Positions 1 through 10,420 of a stretch of 64,000 nt of DNA are shown piece by piece. This stretch comes from Thuidium tamariscinum. Taxonomy: Eukaryota > Streptophyta > Bryopsida > Hypnales > Thuidiaceae. Position numbers and translations under genes: made by a program. The notes under the pieces were generated by a model. It searched no databases and was not told the DNA's origin. It worked only from the letters and a program-made list of their open reading frames with translations. Location: NCBI GenBank assembly GCA_947034885.2, contig OX344755.2, forward strand, positions 26,047,052 to 26,111,051, read 5' to 3'. Position 1 is the stretch's first letter. Each line of letters opens with the position of its first letter.

Positions 1-1613
1 TTGGTATGCTTGTATCAGAATTAGGAGGTCCAAATGTATAAAACAACTCTGGAGCCACCCACCATCGTCCCTCTTGTTGCTTCCGTGTCTCTTCCTTGGT
101 ACCATATCCATAATGCGATGGGGCTTTTTCATTTACACGGCTTGTAATTCCGAAATCACAAATCCCAATGTTGATTATTTCATTTGAATAATCAGGATAG
201 TGCAACAATACATTTCTCGGAGATAAGTCATTGTGTAGCACTGATGATTGGTGCATGAGGTGAGTCACGTACACCAAGGTCCATGCCAACTTTGCCTTAT
301 GCCTTCGAAAAAGGCTAACTTCCTTTTGTTTCTCTTCAGGAAGTTGTTTGATTCGATGCACTTCGTGCCATTCAGTAGTTCGTGACACCAGCTTATCCAC
401 ATTCAGTAAGTCACCCAAATGACCTCCATTCCACCACAATGTATACACTTCCATGGTAATTGAGTTTAAGGCAAAAAACTTAATTAAGCCTGCATGATTT
501 AAGGGGCATGCTAAGGCCTCTATGGACCATTCCACCCATTGATCACGCAAGTCCTTCGTTTTTGGCATTTTTCCCACAAGAGCAATATTTGGTGGAATGG
601 TATTTAGACCTGTAATTCGAACCTTGCGCACCTTTCCGTGGCCACCTTCACGAGAAAAACCACCGAGGGCCTCAACCTTTGCCGTGGGTGGAATCCATAT
701 GATACTCACTCCACCATCTCTTGCAAATGCAGCCTTTACAGCATCATTTTTCCACTTGAAACCCCTCGATCCAAACTTTGACAATCTCTTGGCTGCAGTA
801 TGCCACCACTCCATCTTCGCATGGAATTCCTTTGCCTCTTCATCTTTCACTCGTCCTGTCATTGGTGCATGGAGCTCTATCATCAATTTCTTGGTATTAA
901 AAGTTACTGACTGAATAGTATCAATCATCCAATCACAACACTAGAAGAAAAGCCTCCAAATCTGCATTTGTTTCAACATAATGCATCAAGTGAGTTATAT
1001 TGAAACAAATGCAAAAAACGCAGTGAAAAACTGGAAAAACATAGAAAAATGCATTTTTCTGCGTTTTCCCATTTTTTCACTGCATTTTCTGCGATTGTTT
1101 CAACATAACTCACTTGACGCATTATGTTGAAACAAACGCAGATTTGGAGGCTTTTCTTCTAGTGCAAAATCTGGAATTGTACGTTAAGTCCACGTCTTTG
1201 AAGTCCTCTGATTCATAATACTTGTTTAAGATTTGGGCCTCCAAATCCCCCGTTAGCTTCTCAGTGCCTGTCCCAGGATCCCTCAAATAGTTTGCCTCCA
1301 AAAATTGTACACTTTTCCCAGCGTACCATTGAAGGCACACCTCGTATGCATACCTCGTATAACTTAAAGGAGGATATGTTGGATCCTTATCATGAAGAGA
1401 CTTAGACTTCTTTTTCTTCAATCGAGCTTCATTCCCTGTTATTTCGCTTGTAAATATAGGCACTTGAAAGTGTTGTGGATCATCCAAATCCCAAAGGGAT
1501 TTTCGCCTCAAGGTACTAGTACCCTCTGTGGGATTAGGCATTTCTGAGGATATTGGATCAGTATTCCAAATACTTTTGTGCCTCACGTCGCCATCTTCTA
1601 TTGGGTTGGACAT
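1..1613 (-). pseudogene. Protein-kinase-like gene, 3' end outside the window, interrupted by a MITE
   Basis: The reading frame starts at ATG 1613 and runs to the left window edge without a stop once the 226-bp insertion at 939-1164 and one 3-bp target copy are ignored, giving at least 460 residues. The N-terminal 150 or so residues are low-complexity and basic and match nothing I know. A kinase fold follows. A glycine-rich loop (GGFSREGGHGKV) lies near 631-664, and a GKM lysine and a WSIEALACP helix come next. The catalytic loop HNDLSPRN is at about 212-235 (HND in place of HRD), DFG at 149-157 and APE at 47-55. All residues expected for catalysis are present, so an active serine/threonine-type kinase is possible for the uninterrupted form. 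With the insertion the frame reaches a stop inside the MITE. A TATA-like box and a GC-rich motif cluster lie upstream. It may be a host gene fragment carried by a transposon; substrate unknown. Confidence 0.7.
939..1164. mobile_element. CACTA-type MITE (226 bp) in the kinase-like gene
   Basis: The element begins CACTAGAAGAAAAGCCTCC and ends in the inverse, so the terminal inverted repeats exceed 25 bp and the whole unit is close to a palindrome. It is flanked by a 3-bp direct repeat CAA (936-938 and 1165-1167). A CACTA start and a 3-bp target duplication are the hallmarks of the En/Spm (CACTA) superfamily. It has no coding capacity. Removing the element and one CAA joins the kinase frame exactly, so the insertion is younger than the gene. 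Confidence 0.9.
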
Positions 1614-1649
1614 TGCGTGTAATCGAAAGCTTCACCACAGCTTTGAGGA

Positions 1650-1657
1650 ATTTTATA
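1650..1657 (-). promoter_or_regulatory. TATA-like box upstream of the kinase-like gene
   Basis: TATAAAAT is read on the minus strand about 40 bp upstream of ATG 1613, between the GC-rich motif cluster and the start codon. The spacing would allow a very short leader. Position and sequence are the only evidence. Confidence 0.4.
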
Positions 1658-1789
1658 GATCAAAATGACAAAAAATCCCCCCAAAATTGAATAAAGGACC
1701 CTGGCCCACGGGCATGCATTCAACCACTCCAAGGCGGGTGAAAGACAATGCGCAAGGCCAAGGCAAGATGGCGAATGCGGGTCTTGGAG

Positions 1790-2030
1790 ACCGCTTAAGT
1801 ACCCGAAGTCGCCCCATGCGCGTGCGGGTCCAGACGCGACCACGGGTGAGGCGACCTCAAGTGGATAGGGCAACCTCGGGTGCACAGGGCGACTGCGGAT
1901 AGGGGGGGACTGCGCCTGGGAATGGCCACCGCAACTGGGGGGCGACCGCGCTTAGACGGGGAGTGTATTCCGACGCCACTTTTCGCACCCGCGGTCGCCC
2001 CTTACCAGGGGTCGCCTTACTTTCAGGGTT
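1790..2030 (-). repeat. GC-rich GTCGCCC-motif cluster 1
   Basis: A GC-rich island in AT-rich surroundings carries many copies of GGGCGAC-like words, i.e. GTCGCCC on the minus strand, often followed by GCGGGT or CGGGT. The cluster sits upstream of the minus-strand kinase-like gene and most motifs point toward it; two near 1988-2025 point the other way. Short ORFs here are by-products of GC bias. It could be a transposase-binding subterminal array or a promoter array. Confidence 0.7.
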
Positions 2031-2159
2031 TCAAAATTTTGTGAAGCTTCTTAATGCAGAGGGCTTGCCCCTTTTGTTCAAAAATAAAATAAAATAAAAT
2101 TGTGAAGCGTCGTCGCTCTTAAGGCGGTCGCTTTACACGACAACTAAAAATTGCTCATT

Positions 2160-3325
2160 AGGGAATAGTTTAATGTATTGTATCCTAATTTTTTAGTAAA
2201 TGGAAAATCCCATTGTACTAAAATTTAACATTTAGGCTCAAAGCATTTGAGCCAAATGGAGTGAAGAATTAGAAGAAGTTATACTTTTGCCAAACTAATG
2301 CAAATCTTTGAATGCAATTCAATGAACACTCTCCAACTATGAATTTTAAACCTCTAAGTGATTTGAATTTGGTTTTATCCATAATTGCTCTTTTGAATAC
2401 AAGTAGTAGATTTTGAGGAAAAAAATGAATTTAGGCACACATAGTTGTAGGATCCTATATTATGCTAGTTTGAAAAGTTGTGGAGGAAATTTCAAATTTT
2501 TCTACCATAAAAATTGCCTTGATATTAACATTTGAATTGGTTGAAATTCTTTTGAAGGCCGTGAGATGTAAGAAAATCTGGAAGTTGCACTTCATACAAT
2601 CACATTTATATAAAATAATTGCCGTAAATGGTGGTGCTTTTTTATACCAATGTTCAAAGGCAATTGATATTATACTTAAGAAGTTTTTAACCATTTGGAA
2701 GTGTATAACATTTTGGGAAAACATGGTAAGTAGATAGGAATATTGAATGATTTCAAAGACTAAGTTGTTAGTAGTTCAATTCTAGAATTGAAAATGCTAA
2801 TTTCAATGGTTCAAATTTGTAATAATTATCCTACACGTTATATTTTAATTATGGTAATAAATTTTGAATATTGAATTAAATGAAGAACGTTACAAATCAT
2901 TGTACAATTTTTTATTTTTTATTTTTTGAACAAATGGGAGATCTATTGCATCCAAAATCCCTCTTAAAACTCATGACGGATGCTACTATATGAGCCTAAG
3001 AATGTGAGTCCCTAAGACTAGAAGACTATTTACTTATAGTATACGTATCTAAATCATAGAAATTTTGTATAATTAGAGATTTCTAGTGCACTTATGTTAT
3101 ACACACTTATATTATAGGGTATATGTTATAAACACGTTGAAATATTCTATAGTTGTGGCATACCTATTTATACTCTCTCGATCCATAATTCCATAAGTGA
3201 TAATATTATATTTTCTTTACCTTGATAATCTCTACATTTACCTAGTTTGAACTTGTACGCTTATAATTTTAAGAATATTGTTAAAGTGTATAAGAACTTG
3301 TCCTATCTCTAAAAACTGAAGAGGA
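2160..3325. repeat. AT-rich inverted arm A
   Basis: This stretch is an inverted, diverged copy of about 7440-8830. Matching landmarks include the CTCAAAGCATTTGAGCC region near 2236 against 8775, the CATTCAAATATTTGCATTAG type block, and the CCATAAGTGATAATATT block near 3191 against 7560. Part of it (from TTAA at 2345) also resembles the TTAA-ended element family found further right. No credible gene is present. Confidence 0.65.
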
Positions 3326-3526
3326 TTGATATTAATTTGTAAAGGGTAAAGGCAAGGATTAGAATAGAAGAATACTCAAAATAATCCTTGATATTTTAAT
3401 AAGATTATAACATATTGTTAGACAATAATACAATATACAATAGCTACGTTTCAGAATATTTAGATCCTATAATTTTTTCACTTTGAATTTAGATTTTGTA
3501 ATACTTTATTTTTGAAATGAAGTTGC

Positions 3527-3608
<82 letters not shown>
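3527..3608. repeat. Poly-A run followed by an (AT)n microsatellite
   Basis: About 27 consecutive A residues (3527-3553) are followed by about 27 AT dinucleotides to 3608. The following sequence (3609-4035) repeats the GAACAAATGG word seen at 2928 and otherwise holds nothing recognisable. Confidence 0.95.
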
Positions 3609-3611
<3 letters not shown>

Positions 3612-4055
3612 AACAAATGGAAGAACTATTGCATTAAGATGAATCCAATATACAAAGCGGCCAAGCTAGAAAAGGGCCGAAAGGCTAGACAGAAAAAGAA
3701 ATTGAGCACTAAAATCCCCCCTCTTGATGTTCCAAATGATGAAATCATCAATCCTGTGAGCAATAATTAAGGAATCTTTCAATATTTGATCTATGATTTC
3801 ACCCAAAAGAAAATAATGTTTTGTTCTCTCTAAATAGTTATTTAAGTAGAGGTTGATTTAAAGTTGACCCCTAACTTCAACTACTAATAGCTTAAACATT
3901 TAATTTTTTTCCAATAATTTCAAAGGTGAGGTTACATCGCTTAACATCTTTTGAATGAGTATTCCAAATATGGCATCACAAAATTTAATGTATATGAGGT
4001 TATGCACAACAAGAAACAAATTTTTTATAAAATAAAACAAGTTACTGGATTGTAT

Positions 4056-4475
4056 GAGGTTCCCAATGCAAACCTCTTTTCAAAAAGAGGGAAATTGTGT
4101 TTTTTTATGAAATGAGGTTTGCAATGTAAACCACGCCAAAAAAATGAGGGAATTGTGTTTTTGAAATAAATGAGGTTTCCAATGGGAACCACATCCAAAA
4201 AAATGTGTTTTTGAGTGCAATGAAGTTCTCAGTGGGAACCCTTTAAAAAATAAAAGGGATTCAAGATAAATATGCTTTTGAATTAAATTAGGTTCCTAAT
4301 GAGAACCCTTACTAAATAATTAAGAAATTAGTTTTTAAATTAAATGAGGTTTCTAATGCGAACCTCTTAAAAGAAAATGCACTTTTGAATTTAATGAAGT
4401 TATGATGGGAAACTCTCTAAAAAAATAACGAAATATGTCTTAGAATTAAATGAGGTTCCCAATAGGAACCTCCCA
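4056..4475. repeat. Minisatellite of palindromic units (about 8 copies)
   Basis: Units start at about 4056, 4114, 4172, 4222, 4289, 4346, 4396 and 4452, a period of 50-67 bp. Each has a small hairpin core of the type GAGGTTCCCAATGGGAACCTC in shortened or mutated form, followed by an A-rich piece and a TGTGTTTTTGAA-like piece. The palindromic core is better preserved than the spacers. Confidence 0.85.
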
Positions 4476-5339
4476 CAAAAACAAGGCTAATGTGCTTTTA
4501 AATTCAGGGTCTTTCACACCCTAATCATCATATTCTAAAACCCAAAAATGAAATTCATGTTTTATTATACTCTTGGATGTTTATTGGGGGTCTTAAGGAA
4601 AAACGAAAGAAATGATGTGATTTTGTATTTACAATGGCTCTCAAATGTCACCTTGAACTTAAATAAAAAACAATAGAAAATACACATGCTTCTCTATTTT
4701 TTGAGGTGAGCAATATGGGTCCAAAAAAAAAAAGTTTGAATAATACTTAGTAGTCTACTTGGTAGTTATTTTCACATAGAGTACTTTTGCAACAATTTGT
4801 TTAGTTAGATATTTTTCCCAACAAATTAGATGGTGTACAACTTTGGACATCATTATTAATCTATATAAAATGAATCTCAGCTTCCTATGCACAAAAATTA
4901 CACACCAAATATTGGTGGAAATGTATACCATTGCATTTTAACTTATATAGGCATTCAATTACATTATTGAGCGTTGAGCTTTGACATACTTCAGGTCATC
5001 AATGTTCTATTGTAGTTGAATTCATGATTTTTTTTTTATTGATAGTGAGATTTTCATTTCATTCCAACAATGCATTTTTCTTTTAAGCCTTTTATTGATT
5101 GTGTTATTTTTATTTTTATTTTTTCATGGAATTTTCTCCAAATGAGCATTCTTTGATTAATATGATTTCCCTTTTTATTTTTATTAACTTTTATTTTTTG
5201 AAAAAATGGGCATTTCCCTTTTTTTTTAACACACCATTTCTTCCCATGAATCCTTTTTTTAGTTCACATCGGTTTCCTTTTCATTTCTACAACTATTTTT
5301 CAGAGGGGGAAATCCAAAATTCAGATTTCCTTGGTGAAC

Positions 5340-5515
5340 AACCTGTGGTCGCCCAAGTCAGAAGGCGGGAAATTCAGAAATAAAGGACCTCGTAAAAGGA
5401 CCCGCGGTCGCCCTTCCCGCACTCGCCCTACCCGCAGTCGCCCTCGTACGGAACGCACGCGCCCCAGGGCGACATCGGGTTTTTAAGCGGTCGCCCCACC
5501 CGCATTCGCCTACTT
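5340..5515 (+). repeat. GC-rich GTCGCCC-motif cluster 2
   Basis: Plus-strand GTCGCCC or TCGCCC words repeat about every 15-25 bp (for example near 5347, 5406, 5422, 5437 and 5490), often preceded by CCCGC. The cluster ends about 165 bp upstream of the ATG at 5677 and its motifs point toward that ORF. No clear TATA box is seen between them. Confidence 0.7.
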
Positions 5516-5676
5516 GCAATTTCAACTCTGCACACTGTTCTGTCACCCGCTTCCTCATGGCTAACTGCGTGTCCAGTACTTGGTTTTTTTTACTGTGATT
5601 GTGTGGTTCGCGCATCTATTGGGGCAGCTATTGTCGCATTTTGGTATTTCTTAATACCTCCATCTACTTCAATCCA

Positions 5677-7074
5677 ATGGACGCCACCCAGAGGAACCGT
5701 AAAGCCAAAGGCAAGATGCAAAGAAGACAACGACACATCCTTGTGGACTCTAATGTTGTGGCTCATGGAGGTTGGGAGAAGATCGAAGGCTTTTGGACCG
5801 CGACCACTTGTAGGGCATTCGTACAATGGTGCCACATTGATAAGCTTTTCCCCTATCATCGACACAAAATCCATTTGAAGTCAAATATGGCAAATCTTCA
5901 TGCTTGCACTCATGATGGATTTGTACAAAGATGTATTGAAGTATATCAATACTTATACAAGACACGAAGTGTGCCTTGGAATGAAATTCCCTTGTTTCTG
6001 TGTGAGATGGTGTACGCGGAAGTTATCTTTCGACGAAGGGTGGATTGAAGCACCATTAAGGGAGCAAAGCTTGTAAGCATTCCGTCAACCAAGGACATTC
6101 CTAGGGCGGGTCCCTCCCCTAACCCACGTGAAGGTCTAGGGAAAAAAAATTTCATCAAGAATGAAGTGCCCGACAATGAGTTTGTGTGGTCAGATCACGA
6201 AAGTAGTGAAGATGAGTTGATGGATATTGGACTGCCACATGTGGGTGAGACATCGGCCAATTTGGAGCCTTTGGAGGAGGGGGAAGTGGAGGCGGGTCCC
6301 ACGTTGACATTGCCTTCATTGGAAGGGATGCCAAGAATTGAAGGATCTATTGAAGCTGCAAGTGTGGAGGCCAACGAAGATCTTCTAATAAAAGACTTTT
6401 ATAAAGATCAATTGAAGATGGTTCTTGAAGAGTTGGATAAAGCAAAGGAAGAGAAAAGGACTTTGGAGGAAGGGGCAGTGGCTGATACTTCTGATGATGT
6501 GCCAACCCTTCAAGCCCTCATTGAATCACGACGAATTCATTTGTCCAAGCAACATGAGCAAATCTTGAACTTGGAAGCATTCCATGTGAACTTCCCCGTT
6601 TCAGAGGGTGAAGGTTCTAGTTCTTCAGCTAACAAATTTGAAGAAGAACGATTGTCTAAACTCAAGGAAGATTGTCGCATTGAAGTTGAGTGCTTGGAAA
6701 ATGAAAAAAGATCTCTTGAAGGTGCACAATCAAAATTACGTGACCTTCAGAAAATGAAGGACAAAGCCCCTCTTGATCGTATTGTTGATATACAAGATTC
6801 TGAAGATCATGAGAGGCAATATGAGACATTGAAGTTGGAAGCAGAGGAGCTGAAGAAGAAGTTAACTAATGCTCTCGCATTGGAAAGTGATGTGGCGGGG
6901 GAAGTGGAGAAGAGGAAGATGAGTTTGCTCAATGCACAAAATTTGAAAAAAGAGTACATGAAAAATAAATGGTGGGATTTTCCTACTCTTTCCAATTTGG
7001 AGAGTGCCTACAATGAGGTGAAGTACGAGATGGAAGCTAAGAAAAGGCTAAAGAGAGAAGAACAAAGCAAGTAG
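5677..7074 (+). pseudogene. Unknown coiled-coil protein ORF with one in-frame stop
   Basis: One frame runs from ATG 5677 to TAG 7072-7074 (about 465 codons), broken only by TGA at 6046-6048. The context RRVD-stop-STIKGAKL suggests a tryptophan codon TGG changed to TGA. The N-terminal part is basic, then a Trp/Cys/His-rich region of about 100 residues follows (GGWEKIEGFWTATTCRAF and HLKSNMANLHACTHDGF are typical). From about residue 210 to the end the protein is acidic and then a long Glu/Lys/Leu-rich coiled coil. I do not recognise the family. It lies between inverted AT-rich arms and behind a GTCGCCC cluster, as the kinase-like and hAT ORFs do, so it is likely transposon-borne. A zinc-binding or DNA-binding role for the N-terminal part is a guess. 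Confidence 0.6.
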
Positions 7075-7439
7075 AATGTGGTATGATCTTTTGGGGGGCT
7101 AGCAATGCTATCATTTTTTGGAGGACTTATGACTTTTATAAACATGTATATATAAAAAAGCTACTATTGTTTTTTAGTATTATTTTGCAAACTTGGAGTG
7201 TTTCATTTCTATCATTGATGTGTATGGATGCAAAAGAATTTATATTCCTTCATTTGCATGTTGACGGGGTTTTTTTAAACATCCAAAATGCTCATTAAAT
7301 CTTTCAAAAAGCATCTCCATAAAATGCTCAATATGTAATATGTAGACATTTCAAATTTTTATGAAAAAAGTGTCCATATCTAAATTTGATAAAACAAATG
7401 TTTCTTTCAATTAATACATTTGTGTACATGCAACTTTCA
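7075..7439 (+). other. 3' flank of the coiled-coil ORF, no gene seen
   Basis: AT-rich sequence with only short chance ORFs. It may hold the 3' untranslated region of the preceding ORF. Confidence 0.4.
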
Positions 7440-8830
7440 TAGTCCTTTTTAGTTTTTAGGAATAGGACAATTTTTCATATGCTTCATCAATTTTCTTTAA
7501 ATTATAAGCATACAAATTTAAACTATGCATATTAGAGGTTATCAAGGTAAAGAAAATAGAATATTATCACTTATGGATGAGAGATTATAATGTTTGATCA
7601 TAAGTGTGTTAAATTTCCAAAACACATGCAGAGTCTTACAATCCTCTTTTCATATGTTCAATTAAAAAAATTTGGTCACCAAAAACATGAGATACAAACA
7701 TTGGAGATGCATAACCCCAATAAGTTTTGGGCTTTGAAATAAGTGCTCTACAAATTTTCAAAATGAATTTCTAATGTGATTTTTTAATTTGATTTTGTTA
7801 CTTAAATGCTAGCATGAGAAGATAGAAATGCAAGTATGTGAGCCTTGATTATTGATATAAGTAGGTATCCCACAACTATTGAATATTTCAATGTGTTTAT
7901 AACATATGCACCTATAATATAAGTGTGTATAGTATAATCACACTAGAAATCTCTAATTATAAAAAGTTTCTATGATTTAAACACCTATACTATAAGTGAA
8001 TAGTCTTGGGGATTCACATTTTTAGACTCATATAGTAGCATCTGTCATGATTGTTAAGAGGGATTTTGCTAAAGGGTTGTTAGGGATTTCCTAATTTTCT
8101 ACTCAACAAATGCACAATTAATTCTGTAAAGTTCTTCATTTAATTCAATATTCAAAATTTATAACAAAAATTGAAATATTAGGTGTAGGATAATAATTAC
8201 AAATTAGAACCATTGGAATTGGCATTTTCAATTCTATATAACTCAACTCTTAACAACTTACTATTTGAAATCATTCTATATTCCTATCTACTGACATATA
8301 TTTTCCAAAAATGTTAAACACTTCTAGTTTGCCTCCAAAAATTTTCAAGCATATTATGAATTGCCTTTGAACATTGGTATAGAAAAGAAACACCATTTAC
8401 GGCAATTATTTTATACAAATGTGATTGTGTGAAGTGCAACTTTCTAGGTTTTCTTTCATCACATGGCCCTCAAAAGAATTACAATCAATTCAAATGTTAA
8501 TATCTTGGCAATTTCCATAGTAGAAAATTGATTAACTTTCCTCCACATCTTCTCAAACTAGTGTAATATAGGATCTTACAATTATATGTGCCTAAATTCA
8601 TATTTTTTCCTAAAATCTATTATTTGAATTAAAAATAGCAATTGTCAAAACTACCATATTCAAATCACTTAAAGGCTTAAAATTCATTCTTGGAGTGTGT
8701 CCATTGAATTGCATTCAAATATTTGCATTAGTTTCACTATAGTATAACTTATTTTTATTGTTCACCCCTTCTGGCTCAAATGCTTTTGGTCTAAATGTTC
8801 ATTTCTAATACAATGGTGTTTGCCATTTAC
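7440..8830. repeat. AT-rich inverted arm A'
   Basis: Inverted partner of 2160-3325. The segment 8370-8600 also shares words with the TTAA-ended family, for example ACAAATGTGATTGTGTGAAG against ACAAATGTGACCTTCTGAAG in the copy at 36225-37157. A decayed TTAA-type end is possible at 8677-8680. No gene is seen. Confidence 0.65.
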
Positions 8831-8947
8831 TAAAAGATATATGTATAACTTCAATTTATAATTTATAATTTTGCAACATTGAAGTAGCATTCTGCTCAAG
8901 TGTCTATTAACTACAAATTTTTTGTGCAATTGTAATATTGCATTCCT

Positions 8948-9715
8948 TTAATCCCTACAAGACTAAAACAGTTTTGGCAATGGAGGATTTCAATCAATTC
9001 TATCCTTCGATATTTTTGGGCACATAGGTGTTATAAATTTTTTAAATTTTAACTGTACAAAAGTAAAAATTATTATATCTAGCATGTATGGAATTAATTG
9101 TAGAACATTTCAATGGTTAGATCTTTAGATTATAACAATTCTTGATGATCAACATCATGGGCTAGAAACGTAGTTTTGGGAGAAACAAATTTATAAAAAG
9201 ATGAATATAGATTTTTTAACCCCTTAGAAAAATTTATTTGGAGTCTAAAGAAAATTTAGTATTATCATATTAAATTTTTTGAAAAATTAGAAAGGCCATC
9301 ACATTTGTACACATTTTCGAACATGAAGACTAGAAAAGTCAAATCAAAGCAAATTGGATATTTGGATCTTACAAAATTCTTAAAAATTTATATGTGGATA
9401 AATTTTTGAAATTCAACAAGTAATGTTTATTATCATATTTTTTAGAACATCTCTAGAAAATTTCAAATCATGAAAAAACATTATTTATGCTCCTTTTTTC
9501 TACCACACTACATTCCCGACTACATTTCCTAAATGAATTTTAACTCCTTCTCACATTCAAAATGAGGAAATCGGAAAATGCCAAAAGTATGCAAACTTAT
9601 TTTTCTACAAGATCTTAGTTTACAACATACTGAGATTTGTTTCACCCTTACAAGAAATTGCCATTGAAAACTTTGAAGATGACACATTGTGTCTTCTTAG
9701 TCCTTTAGGGATTAA
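8948..9715. mobile_element. TTAA-ended non-autonomous element, 768 bp, different interior
   Basis: The left end is TTAATCCCTACAAGACTAA and the right end is the inverse of TTAATCCCTAAAGGACTAA, with TTAA at 8948-8951 and 9712-9715. The ends match the family consensus, but the interior does not resemble the 930-bp copies. No coding capacity is seen. TTAA at both borders is what piggyBac-type transposition leaves. Confidence 0.55.
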
Positions 9716-10069
9716 ACATTTGAAATATCATGAAATTTAGGGTTGTCCTCCTCCATAATTGAGCTCTCACAGAACTCAACATTCTTAAGTAAAAGTATGA
9801 TATTTTTTATCGAGGTTTGAAGGTTTATGATTTCTTGGGGAAAGAGCCAATAGGGCTTGGTGGTGAAGGGGTTGGAAATACCTTTAAAAGTTTCTATGTG
9901 CATCAAATGCTAAATCACTTTGGAGTAACTATTGCTACATTGTAATTTAGATGCTGCTTTTAATGACAATGAAGTGGGATATAATGTGGAACTAGGAGGA
10001 ATCTCCAAATCTCTCAAATAATACCTGTTACAGCTGGGTTAATAACTGTCCACCTTACTCAGGCTAGCT
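9716..10069. other. AT-rich spacer, no gene seen
   Basis: It lies between the TTAA-ended element and GC cluster 3. It shows no repeat partner that I could find and only chance ORFs. Confidence 0.4.
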
Positions 10070-10420
10070 GGTCCTGTAGGGCGACCACGTATATAGCAAC
10101 TGCGCTTAAAAAAAATTGAAAACCTGCAAAGGGGCGACCTCGGGTCAGGTGCGACCTTGGGTGCCAGAACTGCCGCCCGCCACGATCGGTGCCCTCCATG
10201 CGCGGTCGCCCGTCCTCTGGACTTGAATTTCCCGCTTGTGGAAGGGCGACCTCGCTTGGGGCGACCGCGGGTCCTTCTCTGCAATTCCAACTTCCCACTC
10301 ACGGGGAGGGCGACCGTGCTTGGGGCGATCGCGGGTCTTTCTCTGCAGTTCCAATTTCCCACTCATGGGAGGGCGACCGCGCTTGGGGCGACCGCGGGTC
10401 CCTAAGTGGGAAAGTTTGAA
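10070..10420 (-). repeat. GC-rich GTCGCCC-motif cluster 3, with a 63-64 bp tandem repeat
   Basis: Most motifs read GGGCGAC on the plus strand. From 10240 to 10405 a 63-64 bp unit recurs three times (GCTTGGGG at 10254, 10318 and 10381), each with GGGGCGACCGCGGGTC and a TTCCCACTC stretch. The many overlapping short ORFs here are artefacts of the GC-rich repeat. No ORF follows directly. Confidence 0.75.

Larger units (their letters stand above)
3325..5380. repeat. AT-rich inverted arm B, with extra sequence inserted
   Basis: The parts 3325-3530 and about 4640-5380 are inverted copies of 11270-11480 and 10420-11170. Landmarks are the GACAATAATACAA block near 3422 and the TAGTCTACTTGGTAGTTATT block near 4751. 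The intervening 3530-4640 has no partner on the other side and holds a microsatellite and a minisatellite, so it probably entered or expanded later. No gene is seen. Confidence 0.6.

Noticed and set aside
1598-2000. Overlapping ORFs on both strands
   Set aside because: They lie over the GC-rich motif cluster and the kinase leader; composition follows the repeat and no motif is present.
4056-4475. CRISPR-like array
   Set aside because: Repeats are degenerate, spacers are related to each other and the genome is plant; it is a minisatellite.
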